Shown: positions 1 through 9,269 of the stretch, one piece after another
How the letters are laid out: each line of letters starts with the position of its first letter
How positions within the stretch are numbered: position 1 is the first letter of the stretch
Source of the DNA: Candidatus Saccharimonadota bacterium
GTDB lineage: Bacteria; Patescibacteriota; Saccharimonadia; Saccharimonadales; Saccharimonadaceae
Length of the DNA stretch: 64,000 nucleotides
Assembly: GCA_030445245.1 (NCBI GenBank)
Contig: JAUCSD010000001.1
Coordinates: forward strand, 812,671 to 876,670
Direction: 5' to 3'
The notes under the pieces: generated by a model
Told to the model about the DNA's origin: nothing
Database searches by the model: none
Seen by the model: the letters and a program-made list of their open reading frames with translations, nothing else
Position numbers and translations under genes: made by a program

Positions 1-257
1 TCAAGCTTCGTATCGAGTGTCGTTTCACGATCCGCCAAACGACCTTCTGTTTTCTGCCACTCCTTACGGCGTTCATTCTCAAGATTAAGCGCTTCGTCTT
101 TTGCCTTTAGGACAATGTCACTAGCCTTAATCTTAGCGCTGGCAATCTCTTTTTCAGCCTTATTCTTGCCATCAAGTATTCGACGTTTTTCGTACACCAC
201 TGTACCGCCAACACCAAAAACTACCCCAATTATTGCGGCAATAATTCCCTCTATCAT
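1..257 (-). CDS. rny: Ribonuclease Y, N-terminal part (runs off window)
   Basis: Only the first 85 codons lie in the window. The start is an ATG at 257 with a good SD (GGAGAAAGG) upstream. The product begins with a single glycine-rich membrane segment (about residues 3-23), followed by a highly charged, Lys/Glu/Ala-rich helical stretch with heptad character, including EALNLENERRKEW. That layout of membrane anchor plus long coiled coil is the hallmark of the RNase Y N-terminus. The KH and HD domains expected from the family lie beyond the left edge. Known role of the family: membrane-associated endoribonuclease that starts mRNA decay. The call rests on the N-terminal pattern alone. Confidence 0.8.
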   Translation of the reverse strand, partial: MIEGIIAAIIGVVFGVGGTVVYEKRRILDGKNKAEKEIASAKIKASDIVLKAKDEALNLENERRKEWQKTEGRLADRETTLDTKL

Positions 258-417
258 AGTTGTTCCTTTCTCCAAGGACTCGTCTTTGCAATAATTTTAT
301 CGAGCGTGCATTGGTACTAAGCAAATATAAACGAGAGTTGGAAATTTTCAAAAAGTTTCATCAAAAGCCTGAATAGACTTTCTATATTGTAGCGCTTTTT
401 ACATAATAGGAGCAAGC

Positions 418-804
418 TTATTTACGAGGTTTTGTAATGTGAGCTTCACTGCCATAAAAAGGTAAGACGATCTCCTCGTCAGTACCGGCTGTCAACTTCT
501 CGATAACTTCAGTCTGCCAATTGTCACCCTTAGCTCCAACAATAGGGATGTTTTCGCTACTAGCAATAGTATTAAGGACTGTGAGGCCAATCCTCAGACC
601 AGTAAAGCTACCTGGACCCGCAAAAACACCTATGCCTTTAATGTCAGCAAACGTTTTATCGTTCTTTTGCAATTGTTCCTGTAGATATTTTAACAAGCCT
701 TTAGCTAACTGGCGATCAGCCTGCCACTCGTCATGATAACGTGAGTTCTCGTTAACTAATGTCAACTTACAGAGCGGCGTTGACGTATCAAGCAATAGAA
801 TCAT
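418..804 (-). CDS. tsaB: tRNA N6-threonylcarbamoyladenosine (t6A) protein TsaB, short form
   Basis: A 128-aa protein of the TsaB/YeaZ branch of the ASKHA fold. The N-terminus MILLLDTSTPLC carries the phosphate-1-like loop, and GPGSFTGLRIGL (about residues 64-75) is the diagnostic TsaB signature. TsaB scaffolds the TsaD-TsaE complex that makes t6A on ANN-decoding tRNAs. The start overlaps the tsaE stop by ATGA, so the two are translationally coupled. Typical TsaB proteins are around 200-230 aa; this one keeps the N-terminal half and loses most of the C-terminal subdomain. No frameshift is visible, so it is likely a naturally reduced form. Confidence 0.85.
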   Translation of the reverse strand: MILLLDTSTPLCKLTLVNENSRYHDEWQADRQLAKGLLKYLQEQLQKNDKTFADIKGIGVFAGPGSFTGLRIGLTVLNTIASSENIPIVGAKGDNWQTEVIEKLTAGTDEEIVLPFYGSEAHITKPRK

Positions 805-1256
805 ACAGATCCCTTCAGAAGCGTCTCGCTCTTTTCACCACCGGCGTTGCATTCGATTCGGCGAGTAGCCTCCGCAGGAGATGTAATGTGGATTGTTAAC
901 CGGTCGGTCGGTAGCACCCCGCTAACAACTTCGGCCCATTCGATAATTGTCACACCAAGAGGATCATTAACCGTTTCACTCAGTTCATCCGCCATAATAC
1001 CGGCATCATGCAAGCGATAAAAGTCATAGTGCGACAGACGGAGGCCAGATGGCGCGTCATACACGCGACTAATCGTAAAGCTTGGACTTTGAACATCCTC
1101 GTCGATATCAAGTCCGGCGGCAATACCTTTAGTGAGAGTCGTTTTGCCAGCACCTACGTCACCAACGAGTTCAATTACTTCGCCGCCTAGCAATAGACTG
1201 CCTAGCCGTGCGCCGAATGCTTTCATCTCCGTCTCGTTATGTACCTCTACGATCAT
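801..1256 (-). CDS. tsaE: t6A biosynthesis ATPase TsaE
   Basis: P-loop ATPase of the TsaE/YjeE family, 151 aa from the ATG at 1256. Walker A is GDVGAGKTT (about residues 32-40); FYRL and EWAE, typical of the family, follow. It binds the TsaB-TsaD dimer and drives the t6A cycle by ATP hydrolysis. A GTG two codons upstream is also open, but a TATAAT box at 1265-1270 leaves only 8 nt to the ATG, so the shorter start fits a nearly leaderless mRNA. It is first gene of a tsaE-tsaB operon with a 4-nt overlap. Confidence 0.9.
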   Translation of the reverse strand: MIVEVHNETEMKAFGARLGSLLLGGEVIELVGDVGAGKTTLTKGIAAGLDIDEDVQSPSFTISRVYDAPSGLRLSHYDFYRLHDAGIMADELSETVNDPLGVTIIEWAEVVSGVLPTDRLTIHITSPAEATRRIECNAGGEKSETLLKGSV

Positions 1257-1270
1257 TATCACGTATTATA
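1257..1270 (-). promoter_or_regulatory. -10 box and ultra-short leader of tsaE
   Basis: On the minus strand TATAAT (1265-1270) is followed by 8 nt and the tsaE ATG. No SD fits in this space, so the transcript is probably leaderless or nearly so. Confidence 0.6.
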
Positions 1271-1339
1271 CCACTACGCCACGGGGTGAGAAAGTGTAGC
1301 ACTTTCAGAGCATCTCACGTACAATAGAGCTTAAGCACT

Positions 1340-3121
1340 ATGCGTATTTCAGATGTTACGATTGAACAACTGCTCGAAGGCGCTGGCGTAGCGACGAAGG
1401 AGCAGATTGACGTCTTAAAAGAGGAGGCGGTTCGTTCAAGACGACCCCTGCAAGCGCTTGTCATTCAAAATGAACTTATCACCGAGAAAGACCTCGTTAA
1501 AGCATACGCTGAGTATGCGCAAATTCCTTTCGTTGAAATAGAACCAAAAGACATAATCGAAGATGTTCTTAATAAAATACCCGAACGTATTGCCCGGCAG
1601 TACAACGCAGTACTCTTTAAGATCAGCGATGACGGCGTCATGCATCTTGCCATGGACGACCCCGATGATGTCCAGGCAGTTAATTTCATCCAAAAACAAA
1701 TTGGTGAAAATATCAAATTATATATTGCGACACGTAGCAATATCTTAAACTGTCTTGAGAATTATCGTGGCGACGTTAACCAAGAGCTTAACCAGGTTAT
1801 CGATGTCCAACGTGAAGATAATGGTGAAGCACAAGTTATAAGTGAAACGGATGTCTCTGAAGACTCCCCAATCGCCCAAACCGTTAATCTCTTACTCGAG
1901 TATGCAATCCGCTCAAGTGCCAGCGATGTTCACATTGAACCACGGGAAGACTATGTGCAAGTGCGCTATCGTATCGATGGTGTACTCAAAGAAGTAAACC
2001 GCTTACCTCGCAATGTTATTAATGCATTAATTAGTCGCATTAAAATTCTCTCGAACCTCAAAATTGACGAGAGGCGCGTTCCACAAGATGGTCGTTTTAA
2101 AATCAAGGTTGCCGGTAAGCAATACGCGCTCCGTGTCAGCACATTGCCAGTCATTGACGGCGAAAAAGTCGTTATGCGTATTCTCGATGAATCGAATCAG
2201 GCCGTGACCCTCAAAGACCTGGGATATTGGGGCCACTCACTCGATGTCATATCTGAGGCCCTCACTGAGCCTAACGGCATGGTTCTCATTACTGGTCCGA
2301 CAGGTTCGGGTAAGTCGACTAGCCTCTTCAGCATCCTCACTATGCTCAACTCACCAGATGTTAATATCTCTACCGTCGAAGATCCAGTCGAATATAAGAT
2401 ACCAGGTGTCAACCAGACTCAAACTAATGCTAAAGCGGGTATGACTTTTGCAACTGGTCTACGTGCACTCTTGCGTCAAGATCCAAACATCATCATGGTT
2501 GGAGAGATTCGCGACTCCGAAACTGCCAACCTGGGCGTTCAAGCAGCCCTGACGGGTCACCTTGTCTTCAGTACCCTCCACACGAATAACGCCGCCACTA
2601 CCCTACCTCGTTTACTCGACATGGATATCGAACCGTTTTTGATTGCCAGCACGGTAAAGGCAGTCGTTGGTCAACGACTAGTGCGTCGTCTCTGTATGAT
2701 ATGTCGTCAGAATTTTGTTCCCCAAGAGGAAGAGATCGCTGCCATTATTCGGCTCTTTAACCTACGCCAAGATCAAAAATTTGGATATGTTCATCTGCTC
2801 GAACAACAAGCCTTCGCACAGAATATTGGCGTTGACACGCCGTTTGGCACCAACGAGACAACAATCACTTCACTCTGGAAAGCATCCCCTGATGGCTGTG
2901 AAGAGTGTAACCACACGGGCTACAAAGGCCGTATTGGTATCTACGAGGTGCTCGGAAGCACCATTCCGATTCAGAAACTTATTATCAGCAACGCCACAAG
3001 CAACCAAATTCAGGATCAAGCAATAAGTGAAGGTATGGTCACCATGCAGACTGACGGTCTCATTAAAGCACTTCGAGGCAACACAACTGTCGAAGAAGTC
3101 CTCCGAGTAACCAAGGAATAA
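1340..3121 (+). CDS. pilB: Type IV pilus assembly ATPase PilB (GspE family)
   Basis: 593-aa secretion ATPase that powers pilus extension from the cytoplasmic face. An N-terminal MshEN/GspE-N region (about 1-150) precedes the ATPase core. Walker A GPTGSGKS starts at residue 319, Walker B lies in IIMVGEIRD (about 384-392), and the His box STLHTN is near 411. A four-Cys zinc site is split between CMIC (about 452) and CEEC (about 520), as in PilB/GspE. A TACAAT box (1320-1325) stands 14 nt before the ATG. It heads the pilus operon; pilC begins 1 nt after its stop. Confidence 0.93.
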   Translation: MRISDVTIEQLLEGAGVATKEQIDVLKEEAVRSRRPLQALVIQNELITEKDLVKAYAEYAQIPFVEIEPKDIIEDVLNKIPERIARQYNAVLFKISDDGVMHLAMDDPDDVQAVNFIQKQIGENIKLYIATRSNILNCLENYRGDVNQELNQVIDVQREDNGEAQVISETDVSEDSPIAQTVNLLLEYAIRSSASDVHIEPREDYVQVRYRIDGVLKEVNRLPRNVINALISRIKILSNLKIDERRVPQDGRFKIKVAGKQYALRVSTLPVIDGEKVVMRILDESNQAVTLKDLGYWGHSLDVISEALTEPNGMVLITGPTGSGKSTSLFSILTMLNSPDVNISTVEDPVEYKIPGVNQTQTNAKAGMTFATGLRALLRQDPNIIMVGEIRDSETANLGVQAALTGHLVFSTLHTNNAATTLPRLLDMDIEPFLIASTVKAVVGQRLVRRLCMICRQNFVPQEEEIAAIIRLFNLRQDQKFGYVHLLEQQAFAQNIGVDTPFGTNETTITSLWKASPDGCEECNHTGYKGRIGIYEVLGSTIPIQKLIISNATSNQIQDQAISEGMVTMQTDGLIKALRGNTTVEEVLRVTKE

Positions 3122-3122
3122 T

Positions 3123-4352
3123 ATGGCACAATTTAGCTATATCGCTACTAACGCACAAAATAAAACGATCACTGGTTCGCTTGAAGCCACTGACAAATCC
3201 GCTGTCATCAGTACGCTCAGAAAACAAGATCTCCATCCCATTAGCGTCAAAGAGATACTAACGAGTCAGGGTAAATTTAGCTTAGGAGATTTTTTTGGAT
3301 CTGGAAAGGTAAAGAGTGACGATTTAGTAATGTTCACTCGTCAGCTAAGCGCCATGGTAAGCGCTGGCGTTCCTTTGCTTCGTGCGCTCAATTCGCTCGA
3401 AGACCACACTGAGAGTGAAGCACTTAAAAAACTCTTACTCGTGATCATTAAAGATGTTCAAGACGGTGCACCGCTTGCCGATACCCTAGGCAAATTTCCT
3501 AACACATTTAGCGACGTGTACGTCAACATGGTACGCGCAGGTGAAGCCGCCGGTATCCTCGACGAGATCCTCAAGCGCCTTGCCAAGCAACAGGAGAAGA
3601 ATGCGACAATCCGTAAAAAAGTAAAAAGCGCCATGACCTATCCAATGGTTCTTGTCGGTATCACCGTCATCGCCTTCTTTGGTCTCATGCTATTCGTCAT
3701 TCCACAGATCGGCAAAATTTTGACCGACCTTGGTGGACCCGATGCTCAGCTTCCAGCTTTGACTAAGGCGATGCTTGCGATAAGTGGGTTTATTACAGGC
3801 TATTGGTTTATCGTGTTCCCATGCCTTATAGGTGGCGTTGTATTACTACAGCGTTACGTCAAGACGCCTGCCGGCAAATCACAGCTTCACCATTTTGTGC
3901 TAAAAGTACCCGGTATTAAAACAATCATCATAAAAATAGCCGTTGCCCGATTTGCACGTACATTCTCAGCACTCATGGGTGCAGGTGTCGCCGTCCTTGA
4001 GGCGCTTGATGTTACGGCACGAGCCGTAGGTAACGTCGTGTATGAGAAGGCCCTCACCGATGCAGCTGAGGCTGTCAAAAATGGCGCAACCCTTTCGTCA
4101 ATTATCGAAAAGAACCCGTTATTTCCAGCGATCGTCGCCCAGATGCTCGCTGTTGGAGAAGAGACCGGCCAAACTGACATTGTCCTGGTTAAGGTAGCTG
4201 ACTTTTACGAGGAAGAGGTCGATGTCGCTATTGATGGCATTAGCGCAATTATTGAGCCAGTCATGATTGTTGTCATGGGTGGCATGGTTGGACTCATCGC
4301 AGCAAGTGTCATGTTGCCAATCGCCGGTCTCTCGCAAAGTATCAAAGGCTAA
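3123..4352 (+). CDS. pilC: Type IV pilus inner-membrane platform protein PilC (GspF family)
   Basis: 409 aa, the usual length of PilC/GspF. It has an N-terminal cytoplasmic segment, then two repeated T2SSF domains (about 65-190 and 270-395). The conserved stretch FTRQLSAMVSAGVPLLRAL opens the first, and FARTFSALMGAGVAVLEAL repeats it in the second. Three hydrophobic segments (about 165-190, 215-240, 375-400) anchor it. PilC couples PilB to the growing pilus in the cytoplasmic membrane. It directly follows pilB and ends in a short gap holding a possible promoter for pilM. Confidence 0.93.
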   Translation: MAQFSYIATNAQNKTITGSLEATDKSAVISTLRKQDLHPISVKEILTSQGKFSLGDFFGSGKVKSDDLVMFTRQLSAMVSAGVPLLRALNSLEDHTESEALKKLLLVIIKDVQDGAPLADTLGKFPNTFSDVYVNMVRAGEAAGILDEILKRLAKQQEKNATIRKKVKSAMTYPMVLVGITVIAFFGLMLFVIPQIGKILTDLGGPDAQLPALTKAMLAISGFITGYWFIVFPCLIGGVVLLQRYVKTPAGKSQLHHFVLKVPGIKTIIIKIAVARFARTFSALMGAGVAVLEALDVTARAVGNVVYEKALTDAAEAVKNGATLSSIIEKNPLFPAIVAQMLAVGEETGQTDIVLVKVADFYEEEVDVAIDGISAIIEPVMIVVMGGMVGLIAASVMLPIAGLSQSIKG

Positions 4353-4411
4353 ACCCTTATAAAATAAACCGCTCATGGTATACTGATAATAAAGAATTTG
4401 GTGGGCACATA

Positions 4412-5467
4412 GTGGGAAGATTATTTTATAAAGACAAGCCAATCATCGGACTTGATATCAGTCAAACTGGTATCAAGGTGATGGCTGTCGACCCCAAAAA
4501 ATGGCTCGTTCTTGGCTACGGGTCTGTTGATCTTGACCCTTCTAAAGTTCAAAAGTCACTTGAAAGCGACGATGGATATCTGGCTGAGAATATCAAATCT
4601 CTTATGACCGATAAGCTTGTCGGTCAATTGCCGAGTAATCATGTCATCGTTGGCGTCCCTACGAGTCGTACTTTTTCGCGCACATTCACGGTCCCTGCTA
4701 AAGCCGAAGCCACCTTAGCTGATGCGGTAGAAATTGAGGTTGATCAGTATATTCCTATCCCTATGTCAGCTCTCTACGTCGACTACGCCATCATTGAACG
4801 CACGAAAGACCAGCTAACGATAATCATGTCGGCAGTACCACGAGTTCTCGTTGACAGCTGTCTTGTTGCTGTTAAATCTGCTGGGTTAACTCCGATTATG
4901 ATCGAACCTGGCATCAACTCTGTTGCGCGAGTTCTCGAATCCACTGAAGAGGGCCACTTGCCGACACTTATCGTTGACATTGGACCTGCAAGCACCGATA
5001 TCGCCGTATTTGACGGCGGCGCAATTCGTGTGAGTGGTGGTCTAGGTATTGGAGGCAACACATTCACGCTTGATATCGCTAAAAAACTTGGCGTCGCACT
5101 TGAAAACGCGCACCAGCTTAAAGTACTCAACGGACTGAGCGCCGGACCTCGTCAAACCAAAATAACGACTGCCTTGCAGCCAAGTCTACAACGTATCCTG
5201 ACTGAAGTTCGTAAGGTTATTCGCTATTACAACGAACGTCTCAACGACGATCGCAAGCTCGAACAGGTCATCGTCGTGGGTGGCGGTAGCAATGTTCCTG
5301 GTATCGGCGACTACTTTACTAATGAGCTCGTCATGCCAGCACGTGTCGCAAGTCCATGGCAGAAGCTCGACTTCGGCACACTCCCCCAGCCAAGTAAGCA
5401 GTTTCGTCCTCGATATATCACAGTAGCAGGCCTTGCAAGCATCGATCAGAAGGAGTTGTGGAAGTGA
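4412..5467 (+). CDS. pilM: Type IV pilus actin-like protein PilM
   Basis: 351-aa ASKHA-fold protein with a GTG start. GLDISQTGIKV (residues 11-21) is the phosphate-1 loop, and IVVGGGSNVPGIG near the C-terminus is the adenosine motif. PilM forms the cytoplasmic ring that binds the N-terminus of PilN. The order pilM-pilN-pilO immediately confirms the assignment. A TATACT box lies at 4379-4384 in the 59-bp gap after pilC, so this half of the operon may have its own promoter. Confidence 0.9.
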   Translation: MGRLFYKDKPIIGLDISQTGIKVMAVDPKKWLVLGYGSVDLDPSKVQKSLESDDGYLAENIKSLMTDKLVGQLPSNHVIVGVPTSRTFSRTFTVPAKAEATLADAVEIEVDQYIPIPMSALYVDYAIIERTKDQLTIIMSAVPRVLVDSCLVAVKSAGLTPIMIEPGINSVARVLESTEEGHLPTLIVDIGPASTDIAVFDGGAIRVSGGLGIGGNTFTLDIAKKLGVALENAHQLKVLNGLSAGPRQTKITTALQPSLQRILTEVRKVIRYYNERLNDDRKLEQVIVVGGGSNVPGIGDYFTNELVMPARVASPWQKLDFGTLPQPSKQFRPRYITVAGLASIDQKELWK

Positions 5468-6024
5468 TAAACCTTCTACCACATGAGGAGCAACGTCAAC
5501 TCCGTGCGGCCCGCACGAACGTACTGCTTCTGCGCTACAACGTATTATTACTTGGGGCAGTCATATTTATCGTCATTGCTGTCAGTATTACCTACCTCCA
5601 ACTCACTAACACAAAGCTGCTTGCCCAGACAGCTATTACCGACAACAATACTAAGTCGAGTAGTTTTATTCCTATAAAGAACCAGGCAGATCAATTTCGT
5701 ACAAATCTTGCGACCGCGAAGCAAATCCTTGATCGCGAAGTTACCTACACTAAAGTCGTTCTTGCAATTGCAAAGGTACTACCCAGCGGTGTCGTCCTCG
5801 AGAATCTCACTCTAGACTCCCAAACATTCGGCACCTCCACAACTTTAGTAGCTCACGCTAAGGATTCTTCAAGAGCACTTGCGCTCAAGGAGTCATTCCA
5901 GACCTCGAACTTATTTTCTGACGTACACTTTGACAGTATTGCTAATGGCGACAGCACCTCTAACGCAGATTACCCTGTGACGATTAACTTAAACGTTACG
6001 ATTACAAAGGATGCGGCAAAATAA
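5464..6024 (+). CDS. pilN: Type IV pilus alignment protein PilN
   Basis: 186-aa bitopic protein starting MINLLPHEE, the classic PilN N-terminus that docks into PilM. One membrane helix (about residues 20-43) is followed by a periplasm-type coiled coil and a ferredoxin-like C-terminal domain. The start matters: GTG at 5458 is also in frame, but the SD AGGAG (5451-5455) stands only 2 nt from it and 8 nt from the GTG at 5464. The latter also gives a GTGA overlap with the pilM stop, so 5464 is preferred. Confidence 0.88.
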   Translation: MINLLPHEEQRQLRAARTNVLLLRYNVLLLGAVIFIVIAVSITYLQLTNTKLLAQTAITDNNTKSSSFIPIKNQADQFRTNLATAKQILDREVTYTKVVLAIAKVLPSGVVLENLTLDSQTFGTSTTLVAHAKDSSRALALKESFQTSNLFSDVHFDSIANGDSTSNADYPVTINLNVTITKDAAK

Positions 6025-6614
6025 TGAAATTAGGAGCACTCACCGCCACGCGACTACGCATCATTCTTGCAGTCTCACTGCTGCTCATCGAAGTACTCGG
6101 TTCATTGTTTGTCACTAATGCCGATCGGATACTTAAGTCCTACGCGGCCGAAGTAAGTCAAGTAAGAGCAGACGCCAATGCAAGTCAGAATAACGTGCAA
6201 ACACTTCGGAAGATCCAACAAGAATTACTTGCAAATAAAGATGCGATCGCACGTACTAACGGCATTGTTGCGGATAGTCAAAGCTACCAATACCAAGACC
6301 AGATCATAACCGATCTAAACGACTACGCAAAACGTGCTAATATAACCCTGACGAATCTTGATTTCCTAGCAACAGCCCCATCGGGCACTACTACTCCCGC
6401 ACCTACCGGTGGCACCACAGCAGTAGCCGGTGTTAAAACAACATCTGTGTCGGTGACTATTAAAAATCCAGTAGAGTATGATAGGTTACTCCGTTTCATC
6501 AAGTCTATCGAAGAGAACCTGACCAAGATGCAAATTTCAAGCATAGGCCTCGCAAAAGATTCCGGCGGTGGCGTGACAAGTCAAGTATTAACCATAGAGG
6601 TCTATATACGATAG
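6024..6614 (+). CDS. pilO: Type IV pilus alignment protein PilO
   Basis: 196-aa partner of PilN with the same architecture: one membrane helix (about 12-32), a coiled coil rich in Gln/Asn/Lys (about 40-90), a Thr/Pro/Gly-rich loop (about 115-135), and a ferredoxin-like end. Its ATG shares one base with the pilN stop (TAATG). PilN and PilO form the heterodimer that joins the platform to the extracytoplasmic part. No PilQ secretin is seen nearby, which fits a cell without a classical outer membrane. Confidence 0.82.
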   Translation: MKLGALTATRLRIILAVSLLLIEVLGSLFVTNADRILKSYAAEVSQVRADANASQNNVQTLRKIQQELLANKDAIARTNGIVADSQSYQYQDQIITDLNDYAKRANITLTNLDFLATAPSGTTTPAPTGGTTAVAGVKTTSVSVTIKNPVEYDRLLRFIKSIEENLTKMQISSIGLAKDSGGGVTSQVLTIEVYIR

Positions 6615-6625
6615 GAAGCAATCTT

Positions 6626-6916
6626 ATGAATTTAACCATTTCCCTTACCTCAATCAAAAAACTAATCGTTGCCTTTCTGCATCGTTTTCACATAATGATT
6701 TTCGTTGTTGTCGTACTTCTCGGTATGGCGTTTATCATTTATTTGCTCTATACCATCGTTATCTCGTCAACTGATACCGGCAACATTCCACAGACTACCA
6801 CTAATACTTCATTCGATAAAGATACGATAAAACGAATCAACGATCTTAAGACTCGAGAGGAATCGGGTAACGATCTCGATCTTTCGCAAGGTAGAACTAA
6901 TCCTTTTGTTGAGTAG
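6626..6916 (+). CDS. Small pilus-operon membrane protein (possible PilP-like)
   Basis: 96 aa with an SD (AGGAAG, about 6615) suitably placed before the ATG. One strong membrane helix occupies about residues 20-46; a short hydrophilic tail follows. The C-terminus GRTNPFVE resembles the 'R-x-PF' box of PilP linkers, but there is no lipobox and the protein is much smaller than PilP. Its position directly after pilO suggests a pilus role. The PilP link is inference from a four-residue motif and gene order. Confidence 0.6.
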   Translation: MNLTISLTSIKKLIVAFLHRFHIMIFVVVVLLGMAFIIYLLYTIVISSTDTGNIPQTTTNTSFDKDTIKRINDLKTREESGNDLDLSQGRTNPFVE

Positions 6917-6931
6917 CTGACTGAAAACGTT

Positions 6932-6943
6932 TATACTATAGAC
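6932..6943 (+). promoter_or_regulatory. -10 box with 6-nt spacing to start
   Basis: TATACT (6932-6937), 6 nt, then the ATG of the PRC-barrel gene. No SD is present, so the mRNA should be leaderless. Confidence 0.65.
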
Positions 6944-7522
6944 ATGTTAATCATTGGATCCCGCCTGATAGATGCGCCTGTTATGGGTTTACAGACGGGC
7001 GGCGAACTTGCCCGCACGAGTAAAGCCATCATTGACCCCCGTACTCTCAAAATAGTCGCCTACGAACTCACCGGGTCATTGCTCGATACTCATCCTTCGG
7101 TTATCCGCGTTATGGATGTACGCGAGTTTAGTGATATCGGATTAATTGTTGATTCAAGCGACGAATTCGTTTCACCACGCGATATTATTAAGCTAAATGA
7201 TGTCTACGAACTTCACTTTACGCTTATCGGCATGGCTGTCATAGACGAAAAGGGCCGCAAACTCGGCAAGGTTGACGGCTACACTATTGAAACGAGTGGT
7301 TTTCTTATTCAGCAGCTAAGTGTCAAGCGACCACTCTTTAGGAGTCTCAATGATACCCAGCTCCTCATTCACCGAACACAGATCAGTGAAATCAATAATA
7401 CCTCTATCATCGTCAATTCCGAAGTTAAAGTTCAACCCATGCTTCAAAATGTTCAGAATAGTTATCACAACCCATTCCGCAAAAACCCTGGCACGCAACC
7501 TGAACATATTGACCAAGACTAG
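6944..7522 (+). CDS. PRC-barrel domain protein
   Basis: 192 aa. Two PRC-barrel-like units are visible: one in the first 80 residues (GLQTGGELARTSKAIIDPRT) and one at about 95-140 (GMAVIDEKGRKLGKVDGY). PRC barrels act as small adaptor folds, for example in RimM and photosynthetic reaction centres; no catalytic role is implied. The hydrophilic C-terminal tail is predicted disordered. It sits after the pilus operon but has its own leaderless promoter and converges on recX with a 4-bp overlap of coding ends. Substrate and partner are unknown. Confidence 0.7.
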   Translation: MLIIGSRLIDAPVMGLQTGGELARTSKAIIDPRTLKIVAYELTGSLLDTHPSVIRVMDVREFSDIGLIVDSSDEFVSPRDIIKLNDVYELHFTLIGMAVIDEKGRKLGKVDGYTIETSGFLIQQLSVKRPLFRSLNDTQLLIHRTQISEINNTSIIVNSEVKVQPMLQNVQNSYHNPFRKNPGTQPEHIDQD

Positions 7523-8154
7523 TCCTCACGTGCAAGCGCTTGCTTTATATCATCAAAACTAAACCCCTGACGGGCTAGATATTGCATTAGTTTTTGGTCA
7601 TCGGGATAGCGAGCTCTTTTTTTAGTAATAATCTTGATAATCTCGTCGTCATCCGAACGAGAAGATTCGACAAGAAAGTGGTCAATAGTAGATTGGTCCA
7701 CCCCCTTCGATCGTAACTCGGCTGTCAGTTTTCGCCTACTTGCGCCTTTGGTCAGGTTACGGTTCTCTACCCAGTAACGAGTAAACTTCTCGTCATCTAT
7801 ATAGCCTTTTTCGACGAGTCGCTCAAATACGCGTGTGGTAATTTCAGGCGCAATGCCCTTTTTCATTTCACCCGTCTTCGTACGAGCATCTCGTGTTTTG
7901 CGGTAAAGATAGTCACGCATCTCCTTGGCGGAGTGAGGCCGCATCAAACAATACTCGAGTGCCCTAGCATAGGCCTTTCCGAATTGGCTCTCGGTTTCAA
8001 GTTCCGTTAGTTCTTCGTCGGTGTAGTCTTTGCCGATTTTTATACCTAAATCAGCATACTGAAAAATATCGAGACTAAACCGATATTTGCCATCAACCAT
8101 GATATTAACGCGGTTCTTATCCTTTTGCTGGGCAGTGACGGCGGTAATTTTCAT
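7519..8154 (-). CDS. recX: Regulatory protein RecX
   Basis: 211 aa of the RecX family, three-helix repeats with the conserved motif AKEMRDYLYRK near the middle and VEKGYIDDEKFTRYWVENR after it. RecX binds RecA filaments and limits their extension. It lies 33 nt downstream of recA on the same strand, the classic recA-recX arrangement. Length is within the family range, and the C-terminal module (LARQGFSFDDIKQAL) is intact. Confidence 0.9.
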   Translation of the reverse strand: MKITAVTAQQKDKNRVNIMVDGKYRFSLDIFQYADLGIKIGKDYTDEELTELETESQFGKAYARALEYCLMRPHSAKEMRDYLYRKTRDARTKTGEMKKGIAPEITTRVFERLVEKGYIDDEKFTRYWVENRNLTKGASRRKLTAELRSKGVDQSTIDHFLVESSRSDDDEIIKIITKKRARYPDDQKLMQYLARQGFSFDDIKQALARED

Positions 8155-8187
8155 GATTGATAGACTTTCTTACAAGTAATCGACGAG

Positions 8188-9225
8188 CTATGCGCTTAGT
8201 TCGGCTACTTTTTCACGAACCTTGGTTTCAATTTCAGTTAAAACTTCAGGATGTTCTTTCAGATAAACCTTCGTCGCTTCACGACCTTGTCCGATCTTAG
8301 CGTCGTTGTAGTCAAACCAGGCACCAGCCTTACCGACGATACCGTGCTGCACTGCGAGATCAAGTACGTCACCTGTGTTTGAGATACCTTCGTTATACAT
8401 GATATCGAATTCGGCAATCCTAAATGGCGGCGCGATCTTGTTCTTAACAATCTTTACCTTCGTTCGGTTACCGACTATATCCTCACCCACTTTGATCTGT
8501 CCGGTACGACGTATATCGATACGGACTGAGGCATAAAACTTAAGAGCATTACCACCGGTCGTTGTCTCGGGGTTGCCGAACATCACACCAATCTTCATAC
8601 GGATTTGGTTAATGAAGATGACGGTTGTCTTACTCTTGCTAATAATACCCGTTAATTTACGTAATGCCTGACTCATGAGACGTGCTTGCAAGCCCATGTG
8701 GCTGTCGCCCATATCGCCATCAATTTCAGCCTGTGGCACAAGTGCCGCAACTGAGTCGACTACCACGAGATCGACCGCATTTGAGCGAACTAATGTTTCA
8801 GCAATCTCAAGAGCCTGCTCGCCGTTGTCTGGCTGTGAGACAAGAAGATTATCCGTATCAACACCAAGTCTTTTGGCGTACGCTGGATCGAGTGCGTGCT
8901 CCGCGTCGATAAAGGCGGCTGTGCCTCCATTCTTCTGCACCTGCGCAATTGCGTGCAGACTCAATGTCGTCTTACCGCTTGATTCCGGTCCGTAAATCTC
9001 AATGATGCGACCTTTAGGGTAACCACCACCGAGCGCTAAGTCGATACTAAGTGCGCCTGATGGAATTAATTCCACATCTACTTTGTGTGCATCACCAAGC
9101 TTCATGATTGAGCCATCACCAAATTGCTTCGTAATTTGGTCCATCGCAAGGCCAAGCGCTTTGAGCTTACCCTCGTTATTTGTCGCCTTTTCAGCCATTT
9201 CTGCCTTTTCAGCTTTTTTCGCCAT
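8188..9225 (-). CDS. recA: Recombinase RecA
   Basis: 345 aa, normal for RecA. Walker [10 protein letters not shown] lies at residues 79-87, Walker B in [12 protein letters not shown], and loop L2 contains [22 protein letters not shown] in part. The N-terminus is extended and Lys/Ala/Glu-rich. RecA drives strand exchange and recombinational repair. Unlike many neighbours it has a leader with an SD (GAGGGAA) about 5 nt before the ATG. The divergent pilin gene starts 58 bp away, and the two promoters overlap. Confidence 0.97.
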   Translation of the reverse strand: MAKKAEKAEMAEKATNNEGKLKALGLAMDQITKQFGDGSIMKLGDAHKVDVELIPSGALSIDLALGGGYPKGRIIEIYGPESSGKTTLSLHAIAQVQKNGGTAAFIDAEHALDPAYAKRLGVDTDNLLVSQPDNGEQALEIAETLVRSNAVDLVVVDSVAALVPQAEIDGDMGDSHMGLQARLMSQALRKLTGIISKSKTTVIFINQIRMKIGVMFGNPETTTGGNALKFYASVRIDIRRTGQIKVGEDIVGNRTKVKIVKNKIAPPFRIAEFDIMYNEGISNTGDVLDLAVQHGIVGKAGAWFDYNDAKIGQGREATKVYLKEHPEVLTEIETKVREKVAELSA

Positions 9226-9269
9226 AAAAATTCCCTCTCTTTATCTCCTTTTATTATAACATTATTTGC

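Noticed and set aside
5458-5463. GTG at 5458 as the pilN start
   Set aside because: The SD is only 2 nt away; the GTG at 5464 has proper spacing and gives the typical MINLLP start.
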